Below are positions 1-6,031 of a DNA stretch of 11,061 nucleotides, in pieces; position 1 is the first letter of the stretch; every line of letters starts with the position of its first letter. Made by a program: the position numbers and the translations under genes. The stretch comes from Campylobacteraceae bacterium (GTDB lineage Bacteria; Campylobacterota; Campylobacteria; Campylobacterales; Sulfurovaceae): contig JAMOSL010000096.1 in assembly GCA_027063105.1 (NCBI GenBank), forward strand, positions 1 to 11,061, read 5' to 3'. The notes under the pieces were generated by a model, which was not told the origin of the DNA, made no database searches, and worked only from the letters and a program-made list of their open reading frames with translations.

Positions 1-1065
1 ACTATTACTAAACCAGTTATCGCTTGGTGTATTGGTACAATTGCTAAATATTATGATTCAGGTGTTCAGTTTGGTCATGCAGGAGCATCTGCAAATGGCG
101 AGATGGAAACAGCAGAGTATAAAAACAATGCAATGAGAGAAGCTGGTATTCATGTACCAAATTCATTCAACGAACTTCCTGCTATGATTAATAAAGTATT
201 TACTGATATGAATTTAGCAGAGATTCCAGAGCCTTCAATGAGTACAGTTCCTGCTACTAGAAGAAGTAAAGAGTTTATTTGTACTATTTCTGATGATAGA
301 GGAGAAGAGTGTACTTACGCAGGTTTCCCAATATCAAGTGTTGCAACTCCTGAAACTGGAAAAGGTATTGGTGATGTTATTTCACTTTTATGGTTCAAAA
401 AACAGTATCCAAAATGGGCTACAGAGTTTATTGAAACAGTACTTAAAACAGTAGCAGACCATGGTCCTGCAGTATCAGGTGCTCACAATGCAAAAGTAAC
501 AGCAAGAGCTGGTAAAAGTGTTGTTGAATCACTTGTAACTGGATTATTAACAATTGGTCCAAGATTTGGTGGTGCTATTGATGGTGCAGCAGAACACTTT
601 AAATATGCAGATGATAATGGTTTATCTCCAAAAGAGTTCTTAGGACATATGAAAAAACAAGGTATTCCAATCCCTGGTATTGGTCATAGAATTAAATCAT
701 TAAAGAACCCTGATTTAAGAGTTACAGGACTTATGAATTTTGCTAAAGATAACTTCCCATCAACTCCACTTCTTGATTATGCGAGAACAGTTGAAGCATT
801 AACTACAAGTAAAAAAGAGAACTTAATTCTTAATGTTGATGGAACTATTGGTATTCTTATGGTTGATATGTGGAGAGCATTAGATTACTCAGAAGATGAG
901 ATTAATGAGTTTATCGCTAGTGGTACTCTTAATGCGTTCTTTATAGTTGGTAGAAGTATTGGATTTATAGGTCATGTACTTGACGAGAAAAGACTTGCAA
1001 TGCCAATGTATAGACATCCAATGGATGATGTACTGTATCAAGTTGATGTAGCAGAAGAGATTTAA
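1..1065 (+). CDS. aclA: ATP citrate lyase alpha subunit, C-terminal part (5' end outside window)
   Basis: The frame is open from base 1, so the gene is 5'-truncated by the window; 354 residues are visible. ATP citrate lyase cleaves citrate to acetyl-CoA and oxaloacetate using ATP and CoA, and is a key cytoplasmic enzyme of the reductive TCA cycle. The visible part begins in the succinyl-CoA-synthetase-like region with QFGHAGA; the phosphorylated His codon is at 76-78. It continues into the citrate-synthase-like citryl-CoA lyase module. There, GIGHRIKS (His codon 685-687) and LNVDG (Asp codon 838-840) match the two catalytic residues known from human ACLY. The C-terminal pattern GRSIGFIGHVLDEKR and RHPMDD is also typical. 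All key residues in view are intact. In related autotrophs the beta subunit gene aclB usually lies just upstream; that is outside this window. The ATG at 103 is internal, not the start. Identification is very secure. Confidence 0.96.
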   Translation, partial: TITKPVIAWCIGTIAKYYDSGVQFGHAGASANGEMETAEYKNNAMREAGIHVPNSFNELPAMINKVFTDMNLAEIPEPSMSTVPATRRSKEFICTISDDRGEECTYAGFPISSVATPETGKGIGDVISLLWFKKQYPKWATEFIETVLKTVADHGPAVSGAHNAKVTARAGKSVVESLVTGLLTIGPRFGGAIDGAAEHFKYADDNGLSPKEFLGHMKKQGIPIPGIGHRIKSLKNPDLRVTGLMNFAKDNFPSTPLLDYARTVEALTTSKKENLILNVDGTIGILMVDMWRALDYSEDEINEFIASGTLNAFFIVGRSIGFIGHVLDEKRLAMPMYRHPMDDVLYQVDVAEEI

Positions 1066-1088
1066 TTATCTCTTTGATTCGTTAAATC

Positions 1089-1115
1089 TAGCTCCAAAAT
1101 TTAGTTTTGGAGCTA
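1089..1115 (+). terminator. hairpin downstream of aclA, probable terminator
   Basis: A perfect inverted repeat has 10-bp arms AGCTCCAAAA and TTTTGGAGCT around a 5-base loop, extended by one further T-A pair. It starts 24 bases after the aclA stop codon. No strong T-tract follows, so it may act as a weak intrinsic terminator or as a 3'-end stabilising stem for the acl transcript. Confidence 0.7.
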
Positions 1116-1148
1116 TTAATAAATAAAAGACTTAATATATCGTTATTT

Positions 1149-1154
1149 TATAAT
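1149..1154 (+). promoter_or_regulatory. possible -10 box TATAAT before the Asn-repeat gene
   Basis: A perfect TATAAT stands 16 bases before the ATG at 1171. Transcription from it would start at about 1161, which overlaps the AAAGG ribosome binding site at 1157-1161. A slightly earlier TAATAT (1133-1138) is therefore an equally good candidate. No -35 box is visible, as is usual for Campylobacterota. Confidence 0.3.
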
Positions 1155-1170
1155 ACAAAGGTTCAAAAAC

Positions 1171-1662
1171 ATGAAAAAAACTTTAAATTTTACTAAATTT
1201 GCTGTAATAGCTATAGCTATAGGATTTATTTCTCCTACTGTTAGTATAGAGAAAGAATCTTCTTCTTTTACTCTTTCTTCAATAAATATATCTATTCTCA
1301 ATACACTTCAAGCAAGAGAAGATAGAAATGAAAATCGTAATAAGAATAAAAACACTAATAAAAATAAAAACACTAATGTTAATGTTAATAGTAATAAAAA
1401 CAAAAATACTAATGTTAATGTCAATAGTAATAAAAACAAAAATACTAATGTTAATGTCAATGTTGATAATAACAAGAAGCGTAGAGGACCAAGTCCTATT
1501 GGAATATTAGCAGGAATGGCAATAGGTACAGTTGTTGTAGCATCAACTATGTCTCCTAGTTGTACAACAGTGATAGTAAATGGTAATAGCTATAGAAAAT
1601 GTGATGGCACATATTTTCAACAACAAGGTACTAATTATATAGTTGTTAAATCTCCTTATTGA
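1171..1662 (+). CDS. exported protein with alternating Asn-X tract, function unknown
   Basis: This 163-residue protein starts at an ATG preceded by AAAGG (1157-1161). The N-terminus (MKKTLNFTKF followed by a hydrophobic stretch to about residue 20) looks like a signal peptide or anchor; the cleavage site is unclear. Residues 53-97 alternate strictly: every odd position is Asn (23 in a row), and the even positions are mostly Lys, Thr or Val. A basic KKRR patch (102-105) is followed by a Gly/Ala-rich hydrophobic segment (about 108-127) and a small C-terminal module with Cys131 and Cys144 in SCTTVIVNGNSYRKCDGTY. From memory of protein families, a CTTV-VNG-Y-C-G tail after Asn/Val-rich repeats recurs in exported proteobacterial proteins of unknown role. 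It probably has its own transcript, after the aclA hairpin. Likely envelope-located; no enzymatic function is suggested. Confidence 0.85.
   Translation: MKKTLNFTKFAVIAIAIGFISPTVSIEKESSSFTLSSINISILNTLQAREDRNENRNKNKNTNKNKNTNVNVNSNKNKNTNVNVNSNKNKNTNVNVNVDNNKKRRGPSPIGILAGMAIGTVVVASTMSPSCTTVIVNGNSYRKCDGTYFQQQGTNYIVVKSPY
1327..1464 (+). repeat. in-frame minisatellite encoding the (Asn-X)n tract
   Basis: A 36-bp unit (12 codons: N S N K N K N T N V N V) is present in two identical tandem copies at 1387-1422 and 1423-1458. They are preceded by shorter degenerate copies at 1357-1386 (10 codons) and 1339-1356 (6 codons). The whole tract has an underlying 6-base period of AAT/AAC plus one other codon. 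Because the unit is a multiple of three, copy-number change would keep the reading frame and alter only the tract length. Confidence 0.92.
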
Positions 1663-1689
1663 TTTATGATATGTTACTTAATTATACAT

Positions 1690-1733
1690 AATTATATATT
1701 TTGAAATATGTAATTATATTTTAAAATATTATG
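1690..1733. repeat. AT-only imperfect direct repeat with palindrome
   Basis: Two imperfect copies (1690-1710 and 1712-1733) share AATTATAT, a T-run, then AAATAT or AAAATAT. The second contains a perfect 14-bp palindrome ATATTTTAAAATAT at 1716-1729. They lie between the Asn-repeat gene and the next lipoprotein gene. They could be an operator or a weak terminator stem, but in sequence made almost wholly of A and T such symmetry may arise by chance. Confidence 0.3.
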
Positions 1734-1747
1734 AAGTCATAATAATA

Positions 1748-1753
1748 TATAAT
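1748..1753 (+). promoter_or_regulatory. candidate -10 box TATAAT for the DUF302-like lipoprotein gene
   Basis: TATAAT lies 27 bases before the ATG at 1781. It would give a leader of about 20 bases that includes the AAGGA ribosome binding site at 1769-1773. The surrounding DNA is so AT-rich that similar hexamers are common. Confidence 0.4.
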
Positions 1754-1780
1754 AATTTAATTTTAATTAAGGATATAAAA

Positions 1781-2995
1781 ATGGAATTGAAAAAAGCTTT
1801 TAAATATAGCATAATTAGTTTAGCAACAATGATTGCTATTAATGGCTGTGGAAGTAATAATAATGATAATATTATTGAAGATGATAATTTAACTGAAGAG
1901 AACAAGACAGAGATTACACCTTATCAGCGAGTTGCTATACTTGCAGGAACAGAAGATGATATTAACAGAGTTGCTTTGAAGATATCTGACTATGTTGTGA
2001 TGACTGATGAAAAAGTTATGTTAAACTTCCCTAGTAATTGGGTTATTGCAGGAGCTAATCCACACTCTAATGAAACATATGATGGTATAGACGACCTTCT
2101 CCCAATTCCAGTAGATACGGGTACAAAAGTATATAAAAGTAGAGTTATTGAGTTCTGTAATGGAATATATGCTAAACAAGCAACAAATACTGGTCAACAG
2201 CGTGGTTCTGCTCTTCCCTGTGAAGTATCAGTACATAGTGATGGAAAAAATATTTATGTTGATATGTTAGATGCAGATGCTATCTTTAGCCTATTCTTTC
2301 CAAATACTCCAGATCCTGATGGAAAAATGAAAGGAATGGCAACAGCCGTAAATTATGAAATAAGAACTATGATTATGGCTTCTCTTGCAAATGAATCAAC
2401 AATACAAGAGTCCACGGAACAATTAGGTCCTAAATTTACAGAAGATGAAATCAAAGCTATAAATGATGATGATATATATTTAGTTACAAAATATCAAAAT
2501 AAAGATAATAAAGTATTTACGACAAGTGATGCAAAAGCTTTGGCTAATGATATTGTTGAAAAAATGGGAACAGATGAAGCTAATGCTGATGTTAATATCA
2601 ATGGGTTATCTGATAATTCTCAATGGAGAAGTGCAAGAGTTGCACCCATGGAAATTCCTGGAGTATTTGTAACAGAAGCTTGTTCTCCTACCTATGCAAA
2701 AATGGCAACACGCCTTGGTAGTGAATATATTACAGCTTTACCATGTGAAGTTACAACTTATCTTGATAGGTCTGATGAAACTAATAGAACTATCTCTATA
2801 AGTATATTAAGTCCTTATTTTATGTTTCAGAATATGTTTAAAGGAGCTGTCGAAAATGCAGTTGCAACAAAAGGATTAAGTCAAGAAGATGCAAAAGAAT
2901 ATGAAACTTTAGCACCTACAGTCCTGAATGATTTAAATATAATTGTAAATGAAGCAGTTAAAGATAGTAGTTTAAAACTTGTAGAAATTAAATAG
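1781..2995 (+). CDS. lipoprotein with two DUF302-like domains
   Basis: A 404-residue protein with AAGGA 7 bases before its ATG. The N-terminus has a basic start, a hydrophobic core and a lipobox-like INGC, which puts the lipidated Cys at residue 23; Asn at -2 is unusual. An Asn/Asp/Glu-rich linker follows to about residue 45. The rest is a duplication. The first half carries EFCNGIYAKQAT and SALPCEV (Cys126, Cys147); the second carries EACSPTYAKMAT and TALPCEV (Cys301, Cys322). The pattern of a C-x3-YA-x2-A motif, then LPC and a beta strand, resembles the DUF302 fold, known as a small domain of unsettled function. The paired cysteines at equal spacing suggest a structural or redox pair in each half. 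It lies downstream of the Asn-repeat gene on the same strand and ends just before a strong hairpin. Domain assignment is by motif memory only. Confidence 0.82.
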   Translation: MELKKAFKYSIISLATMIAINGCGSNNNDNIIEDDNLTEENKTEITPYQRVAILAGTEDDINRVALKISDYVVMTDEKVMLNFPSNWVIAGANPHSNETYDGIDDLLPIPVDTGTKVYKSRVIEFCNGIYAKQATNTGQQRGSALPCEVSVHSDGKNIYVDMLDADAIFSLFFPNTPDPDGKMKGMATAVNYEIRTMIMASLANESTIQESTEQLGPKFTEDEIKAINDDDIYLVTKYQNKDNKVFTTSDAKALANDIVEKMGTDEANADVNINGLSDNSQWRSARVAPMEIPGVFVTEACSPTYAKMATRLGSEYITALPCEVTTYLDRSDETNRTISISILSPYFMFQNMFKGAVENAVATKGLSQEDAKEYETLAPTVLNDLNIIVNEAVKDSSLKLVEIK

Positions 2996-2999
2996 AAAA

Positions 3000-3036
3000 G
3001 TTTAAAAAAGAGATTTAAATATCTCTTTTTTTAAAC
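3000..3036. terminator. bidirectional terminator between convergent genes
   Basis: The stem GAGAT/ATCTC (3010-3014 with 3021-3025) has a 6-base loop and continues outward as an A6 tract on the left and a T7 tract on the right, then GTTT/AAAC with one bulged T. It has a T-run on both strands. It lies 5 bases after the lipoprotein stop and 3 bases after the dprA stop, so it can terminate both transcripts. Confidence 0.9.
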
Positions 3037-3039
3037 TAA

Positions 3040-3813
3040 TCAAACTAAACGGAGAAGTCCATTCTCTATTACAATAATCCCTTCTAATTCAGCTTCGTAA
3101 ACTTTATCTCCAAATTTAATAATAGCACTATCTAGCGTTGGTTCTGTTTGGCAAAAATAAAAAAAATCATCTCTAATAATTGACTCATCAACGGATTGTC
3201 CAAATTGAGAAGCAAAAGACTCTATATTATATATTGGAGTAGCAATACCATCTTGAAGAAGTCTGTTTGTTGCTTTACTCTCACCTAACCGATGAGGTAG
3301 AACAAAAATCTTTTTACCCATCTTAATAGCATATTCAACACTATGCATAGAACCACTATTTATATCTGCTTCACCAACAATTAAAAAATCTCCTAATGCC
3401 ACAACTATTTCATTTCTTAAAACAAAACTCCATGAGGTAGCTTTAAATATAGGTGGAAATTGGCTAAGTGTTAAACCATTATTCTCTATCTCTTTAATTA
3501 ATCCTTGATTAACTTTAGGATATCTAATATCAAGACTTGTTGCCATTATAGCTATAGTGTTATCTGCTCCTGCTCCTTGATGTGCAATTGCATCAACACC
3601 CATAGCTCCACCACTTACAATACAAATGCCTCTGCTAGATAAGGCTTTTGATAAATTATATATCATCTGTCGTGTATAAGCAGATGGTCGGCGTGTACCC
3701 ACAATTGAAACTTTAGGACGATTCAATAGAGATAAATTTCCTTTTCCATAAAGATTCTTGGGATAACTTTTCATACTATTTAAAGCATCTATCTCAAAAT
3801 CTAATTCTATCAT
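3040..3813 (-). CDS. dprA: DNA-processing protein DprA (Smf family)
   Basis: DprA binds incoming single-stranded DNA during natural transformation and loads RecA on it in the cytoplasm. The 257-residue protein shows the Rossmann-like core in order: VGTRRPSAYT (38-47), SGGAMGVDAIAHQGAG (67-82), TIAIMATSLDIRYPKVN (86-102), FVLRNEIVVAL (130-140) and GEADINSGSMHS (147-158), then a KKIFVLPHRLGES strand. The last 60 or so residues are compatible with the small C-terminal winged-helix domain (DML1-like). There is no N-terminal SAM-like extension, which fits the short DprA of Campylobacterota. The motifs diverge from the textbook RNRII and SGSLITA forms but keep the RN and SGS cores. The ATG follows the lipoprotein stop by 6 bases and has only a weak ribosome binding site, so translation may be coupled to that gene. 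Confidence 0.93.
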   Translation of the reverse strand: MIELDFEIDALNSMKSYPKNLYGKGNLSLLNRPKVSIVGTRRPSAYTRQMIYNLSKALSSRGICIVSGGAMGVDAIAHQGAGADNTIAIMATSLDIRYPKVNQGLIKEIENNGLTLSQFPPIFKATSWSFVLRNEIVVALGDFLIVGEADINSGSMHSVEYAIKMGKKIFVLPHRLGESKATNRLLQDGIATPIYNIESFASQFGQSVDESIIRDDFFYFCQTEPTLDSAIIKFGDKVYEAELEGIIVIENGLLRLV

Positions 3814-3819
3814 CTTTGA

Positions 3820-4677
3820 CTAAGAACAGACATCACTATAGGTAGGTAAATCCAAACATGTATCATAATACTCTTTTATCCCATTATTTAAAAAAGTTTC
3901 TATACTCACATCTTTATTAAAGATAATCCCTAAGGTAGAACCATCTCCTCCAACAGCATATAACTCTCCACCATTTGGACATTTATTATCTGGTGCAGAG
4001 ATAGCTTCTATAGTTTTAACAATAATGACACCACCCAAACATCCTGTACCTAAATCTCCATTCAATATATAATTTTGAGCTATTTTCTTGAATAAAATAT
4101 TTCTTAGACTAATTTGTTCTCCATTATTAATAATAAATCCTGAGCTTATAAATGCAATAATATCTTTTCTATCTCCTCTTTCATCATAAGTTATATCAGC
4201 ATATTCAAAAAATGAATTATTGTCATAACGGAATTGATTTAACTCAAGATGATATTCACCATCATTAAGTTCGAGATTTGAATTTCCATTAATAACTTTA
4301 CCATCATCTTTACACTCTTTAAATGTAATATTTACGGATGTAGAAGATGCACTGTTTAAGATTGCCTTTCCACCATCTTCACATATATCAACAATATCAC
4401 TAATATCCAAACCTAGGTCAAGATCACCTAAAAGTTCGCTAGAATCAAGTCCTGAAATTTTATCCAAATCAATTCTAGGAATATTTTCTATTCTATCTCT
4501 TAAAATTCCAATACTGGATATTATAGATGCAATAACAATATCACTATTCTCTTGATTAATAATTAATTTATCTGCATTTTGAGGTGGTGGAATAATAGGT
4601 TCTGTTGTTGTAATCTCACTACTATCACAACCAATTAAAACAAACAAAGACAAGACAAATAAAATATTTTTAAACAT
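3820..4677 (-). CDS. lipoprotein of unknown function
   Basis: A 285-residue protein with AAGGA upstream of its ATG. The signal peptide ends in a good lipobox, FVLIGC (lipidated Cys17), followed by a Ser/Thr/Pro-rich linker to about residue 33. The mature part opens with a short acidic helical region rich in Asp, Leu and Ile (about 60-95). It then has a segment with Cys98 and Cys120 (ICEDGG, FKECKDDGK) running into beta-rich sequence with N-x-N-L-E-L-N type strands, and ends with more Cys-containing Gly-rich sequence (CPNGGELYAVGGDGS) and a Cys near the extreme C-terminus. The strand pattern suggests a beta-sandwich or small beta-barrel-like lipoprotein; I do not recognise a named family. It sits between serB and dprA on the same strand, with dprA 6 bases downstream. 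That tight spacing could mean a role in DNA uptake, or mere co-transcription. It probably has its own promoter in the 43-base gap after serB. Confidence 0.82.
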   Translation of the reverse strand: MFKNILFVLSLFVLIGCDSSEITTTEPIIPPPQNADKLIINQENSDIVIASIISSIGILRDRIENIPRIDLDKISGLDSSELLGDLDLGLDISDIVDICEDGGKAILNSASSTSVNITFKECKDDGKVINGNSNLELNDGEYHLELNQFRYDNNSFFEYADITYDERGDRKDIIAFISSGFIINNGEQISLRNILFKKIAQNYILNGDLGTGCLGGVIIVKTIEAISAPDNKCPNGGELYAVGGDGSTLGIIFNKDVSIETFLNNGIKEYYDTCLDLPTYSDVCS

Positions 4678-4699
4678 ATAATTTCCTTTTTTTATTAAT

Positions 4700-4705
4700 A
4701 ATATA
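4700..4705 (-). promoter_or_regulatory. possible -10 box TATATT for the lipoprotein-dprA pair
   Basis: On the minus strand TATATT stands 22 bases before the lipoprotein ATG and would give a leader of about 15 bases including AAGGA. The gap between serB and this gene is 43 bases, enough for a separate promoter, but read-through from serB is equally possible. Confidence 0.3.
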
Positions 4706-4720
4706 CTCTAGCTAAAAATA

Positions 4721-5353
4721 CTATTTTGTCAACTTAATACAAGCAAATATATCTCTTAAATCTCCACTATCAATAATATGTGTTGCCTCTTTTTTTAATA
4801 TATGATTTGCTCCAAATGCCACTCTTGTACCTGCATGTTTAAACATACTCAAATCATTTGCACCATCACCTACAACTAAAGTATTACTCTCCGATATACC
4901 TAAAAGATTTTGTAAACGAACTATCATATCACCTTTAGAAAAACTAAACATCATATCCCCACCTACTCTACCTGTCAAAAATCCATTTTCACTATGAAGT
5001 ATATTTGAGAAATCTGCATCTATTCCCAAATCTTTACATACAGGTGTTGTAGCATTCCTAAATCCTCCAGAAAAGCATACAACTTTATAATCTTGCTTTT
5101 TTAATTCAATAATTACCTCTTCTGCCCCATTCATCATAGGTAAACTAGAACATATTCTATTAACCTCATCAACACTTAATCCCTTTAATAAAGATACTCT
5201 CTCCACTAGTGACTCAAAAAAATCTAACTCTCCAGCCATGGCTCTTTTCGTAATATGAGCTACCTTATCCTCTAGTCCTAAAGGTTCTGCCAAAAAATCT
5301 ATAGTCTCACCATCCATTAATGTTGAATCAAAATCAAATACTGCTAATTTCAA
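4721..5353 (-). CDS. serB: phosphoserine phosphatase SerB
   Basis: SerB removes phosphate from L-phosphoserine, the last step of serine synthesis from 3-phosphoglycerate, in the cytoplasm. The 210-residue protein has all four HAD-superfamily motifs. Motif I is DFDSTLM, with nucleophile Asp7 and acid/base Asp9. Motif II is FSGGF (Ser95). Motif III is the Lys in FSKGD (Lys140). Motif IV is VGDGANDLSMF (Asp163, Asp167). The cap region lies between residues 13 and about 75. It lacks the N-terminal ACT-like extension of the Escherichia coli enzyme, as other short SerB proteins do. The start is a TTG: the next in-frame ATG would remove the catalytic Asp7, and an in-frame TAA lies only two codons upstream. 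AAGGA is 6 bases from the TTG. A -10-like TATAAT in the 66-base gap after the regulator gene suggests its own promoter. Confidence 0.95.
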   Translation of the reverse strand: MKLAVFDFDSTLMDGETIDFLAEPLGLEDKVAHITKRAMAGELDFFESLVERVSLLKGLSVDEVNRICSSLPMMNGAEEVIIELKKQDYKVVCFSGGFRNATTPVCKDLGIDADFSNILHSENGFLTGRVGGDMMFSFSKGDMIVRLQNLLGISESNTLVVGDGANDLSMFKHAGTRVAFGANHILKKEATHIIDSGDLRDIFACIKLTK

Positions 5354-5359
5354 ATCTTA

Positions 5360-5364
5360 TCCTT
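5360..5364 (-). promoter_or_regulatory. ribosome binding site AAGGA that fixes the serB TTG start
   Basis: On the minus strand AAGGA is followed by 6 bases and then TTG at 5353-5351. The in-frame codons before TTG are GAT and TAA, so no earlier start is possible, and the first in-frame ATG falls beyond the catalytic Asp residues. TTG is therefore the only workable start. Confidence 0.85.
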
Positions 5365-5389
5365 ATCTCTTTTTAGTTTTTTAAATAGA

Positions 5390-5395
5390 ATTATA
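5390..5395 (-). promoter_or_regulatory. candidate -10 box for serB
   Basis: The minus strand reads GCTATAAT, with TATAAT 36 bases before the TTG start, giving a leader of about 30 bases. The same GCTATAAT string occurs before the coiled-coil nuclease-like gene at 9967, which supports a shared house-keeping promoter form in this genome. Confidence 0.5.
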
Positions 5396-5419
5396 GCTAA
5401 ATATCTTCTAAAGTGGTAA

Positions 5420-5914
5420 TTATAAAAAATCCTCGGATATATTTTTATATTCTCTAAGCTTAACTATAACTTTATCCAAAAAACTAGGAGGAGCAAACTC
5501 CATCAATTCAATAAGTTCCTCAATCTTACTATTCTTCAACTCTCTATTTGACATCACAACATGCCCATAATTTACATTTATATTTTGAGTTATCCTTGAA
5601 TTAATATATCTACTCAACTCCTCTAATCCACTACTGCCACTATTATCTATTAAATATTTTATACACTTTTTCTTTGTACTCTCTTTAGTATAAAACAACT
5701 CTTGTTCTGTTATATCTAATGCCTCTGATATATACGGAATTAGTTCAATAGGAATACTTATTTTTCCACTAAGATAGCCATATATTGTCCCTTCAACTGG
5801 TGTTTCTCCTGTAATTTTTAATTGTGGTTTTAAATTTATTAATATATTTGCAAATGCTCTTTTTGTAAGTTTTTTCTGTTTTATTATCTCATTAATTTTC
5901 TCATAAACTTCCAT
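5420..5914 (-). CDS. XRE-type helix-turn-helix regulator
   Basis: A 164-residue protein with AAGG 8 bases before its ATG. Residues about 5-75 resemble an XRE/HTH_3 domain: LTKRAFANIL as first helices, a variable loop, GTIYGYLSGKISIP as the recognition segment, and a last helix ALDITEQELF, the hallmark ending of this family. The loop between helices (about 28-40) is longer than in classical Cro-like domains; from memory this form is common in Campylobacterota. The remaining 85 residues have no recognised domain but are helical and charged, and could mediate oligomerisation or ligand sensing. The gene is divergent from the secreted DUF4214 protein gene. The 117 bases between the two starts hold a perfect palindrome and repeated ACTAAT half-sites, so control of that promoter, and perhaps its own, is the natural inference. 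Targets are not shown directly. Confidence 0.83.
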   Translation of the reverse strand: MEVYEKINEIIKQKKLTKRAFANILINLKPQLKITGETPVEGTIYGYLSGKISIPIELIPYISEALDITEQELFYTKESTKKKCIKYLIDNSGSSGLEELSRYINSRITQNINVNYGHVVMSNRELKNSKIEELIELMEFAPPSFLDKVIVKLREYKNISEDFL

Positions 5915-5969
5915 TTTTTTAACCTTTTTATTTTAAAAGTTTAATCAAATTAATTAACCTATTAAGAGA

Positions 5970-6030
5970 ATACTAATTAAACTAATAATAGAATTAGTAT
6001 GTTAGTAAATTTTAATAATAGGAGATTAGT
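5970..6030. promoter_or_regulatory. palindromic operator and half-site cluster over the divergent promoter
   Basis: A perfect inverted repeat has arms ATACTAATT (5970-5978) and AATTAGTAT (5992-6000) with a 13-base spacer. Within and around it the hexamer ACTAAT recurs: direct at 5972 and 5981, inverted at 5993 and 6025, plus a TTAGT at 6002. A -10-like TAATAAT (5983-5989) lies in the spacer, so a protein bound to both arms would cover the core promoter of the + strand gene. The last half-site sits between the ribosome binding site and the ATG at 6032. The adjacent XRE regulator is the obvious candidate binder; that link is inferred. Confidence 0.6.
6020..6024 (+). promoter_or_regulatory. ribosome binding site AGGAG fixing the start at 6032
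   Basis: AGGAG is followed by 7 bases and ATG at 6032, after which the protein begins MFKFLVTLVL, a clean signal peptide. The upstream in-frame ATG at 5999 has no ribosome binding site, lies inside the palindrome and would add polar residues before the signal peptide. Confidence 0.85.
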
Positions 6031-6031
6031 T

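Noticed and set aside
1327..1464. CRISPR array
   Set aside because: The repeated units abut directly with no unique spacers and encode a regular in-frame peptide, so this is a coding minisatellite.
1328..1510. 60-codon open frame inside the Asn-repeat gene
   Set aside because: It is a shadow of the 36-bp repeat read in another frame: its Met/Leu/Ile-rich composition follows directly from the repeat, and the host frame has the signal peptide, ribosome binding site and conserved tail.
5999..6031. Upstream ATG start for the large secreted protein
   Set aside because: It lacks a ribosome binding site, overlaps the palindrome and the expected transcription start, and adds a polar, Arg-containing stretch before a good signal peptide that starts at 6032.
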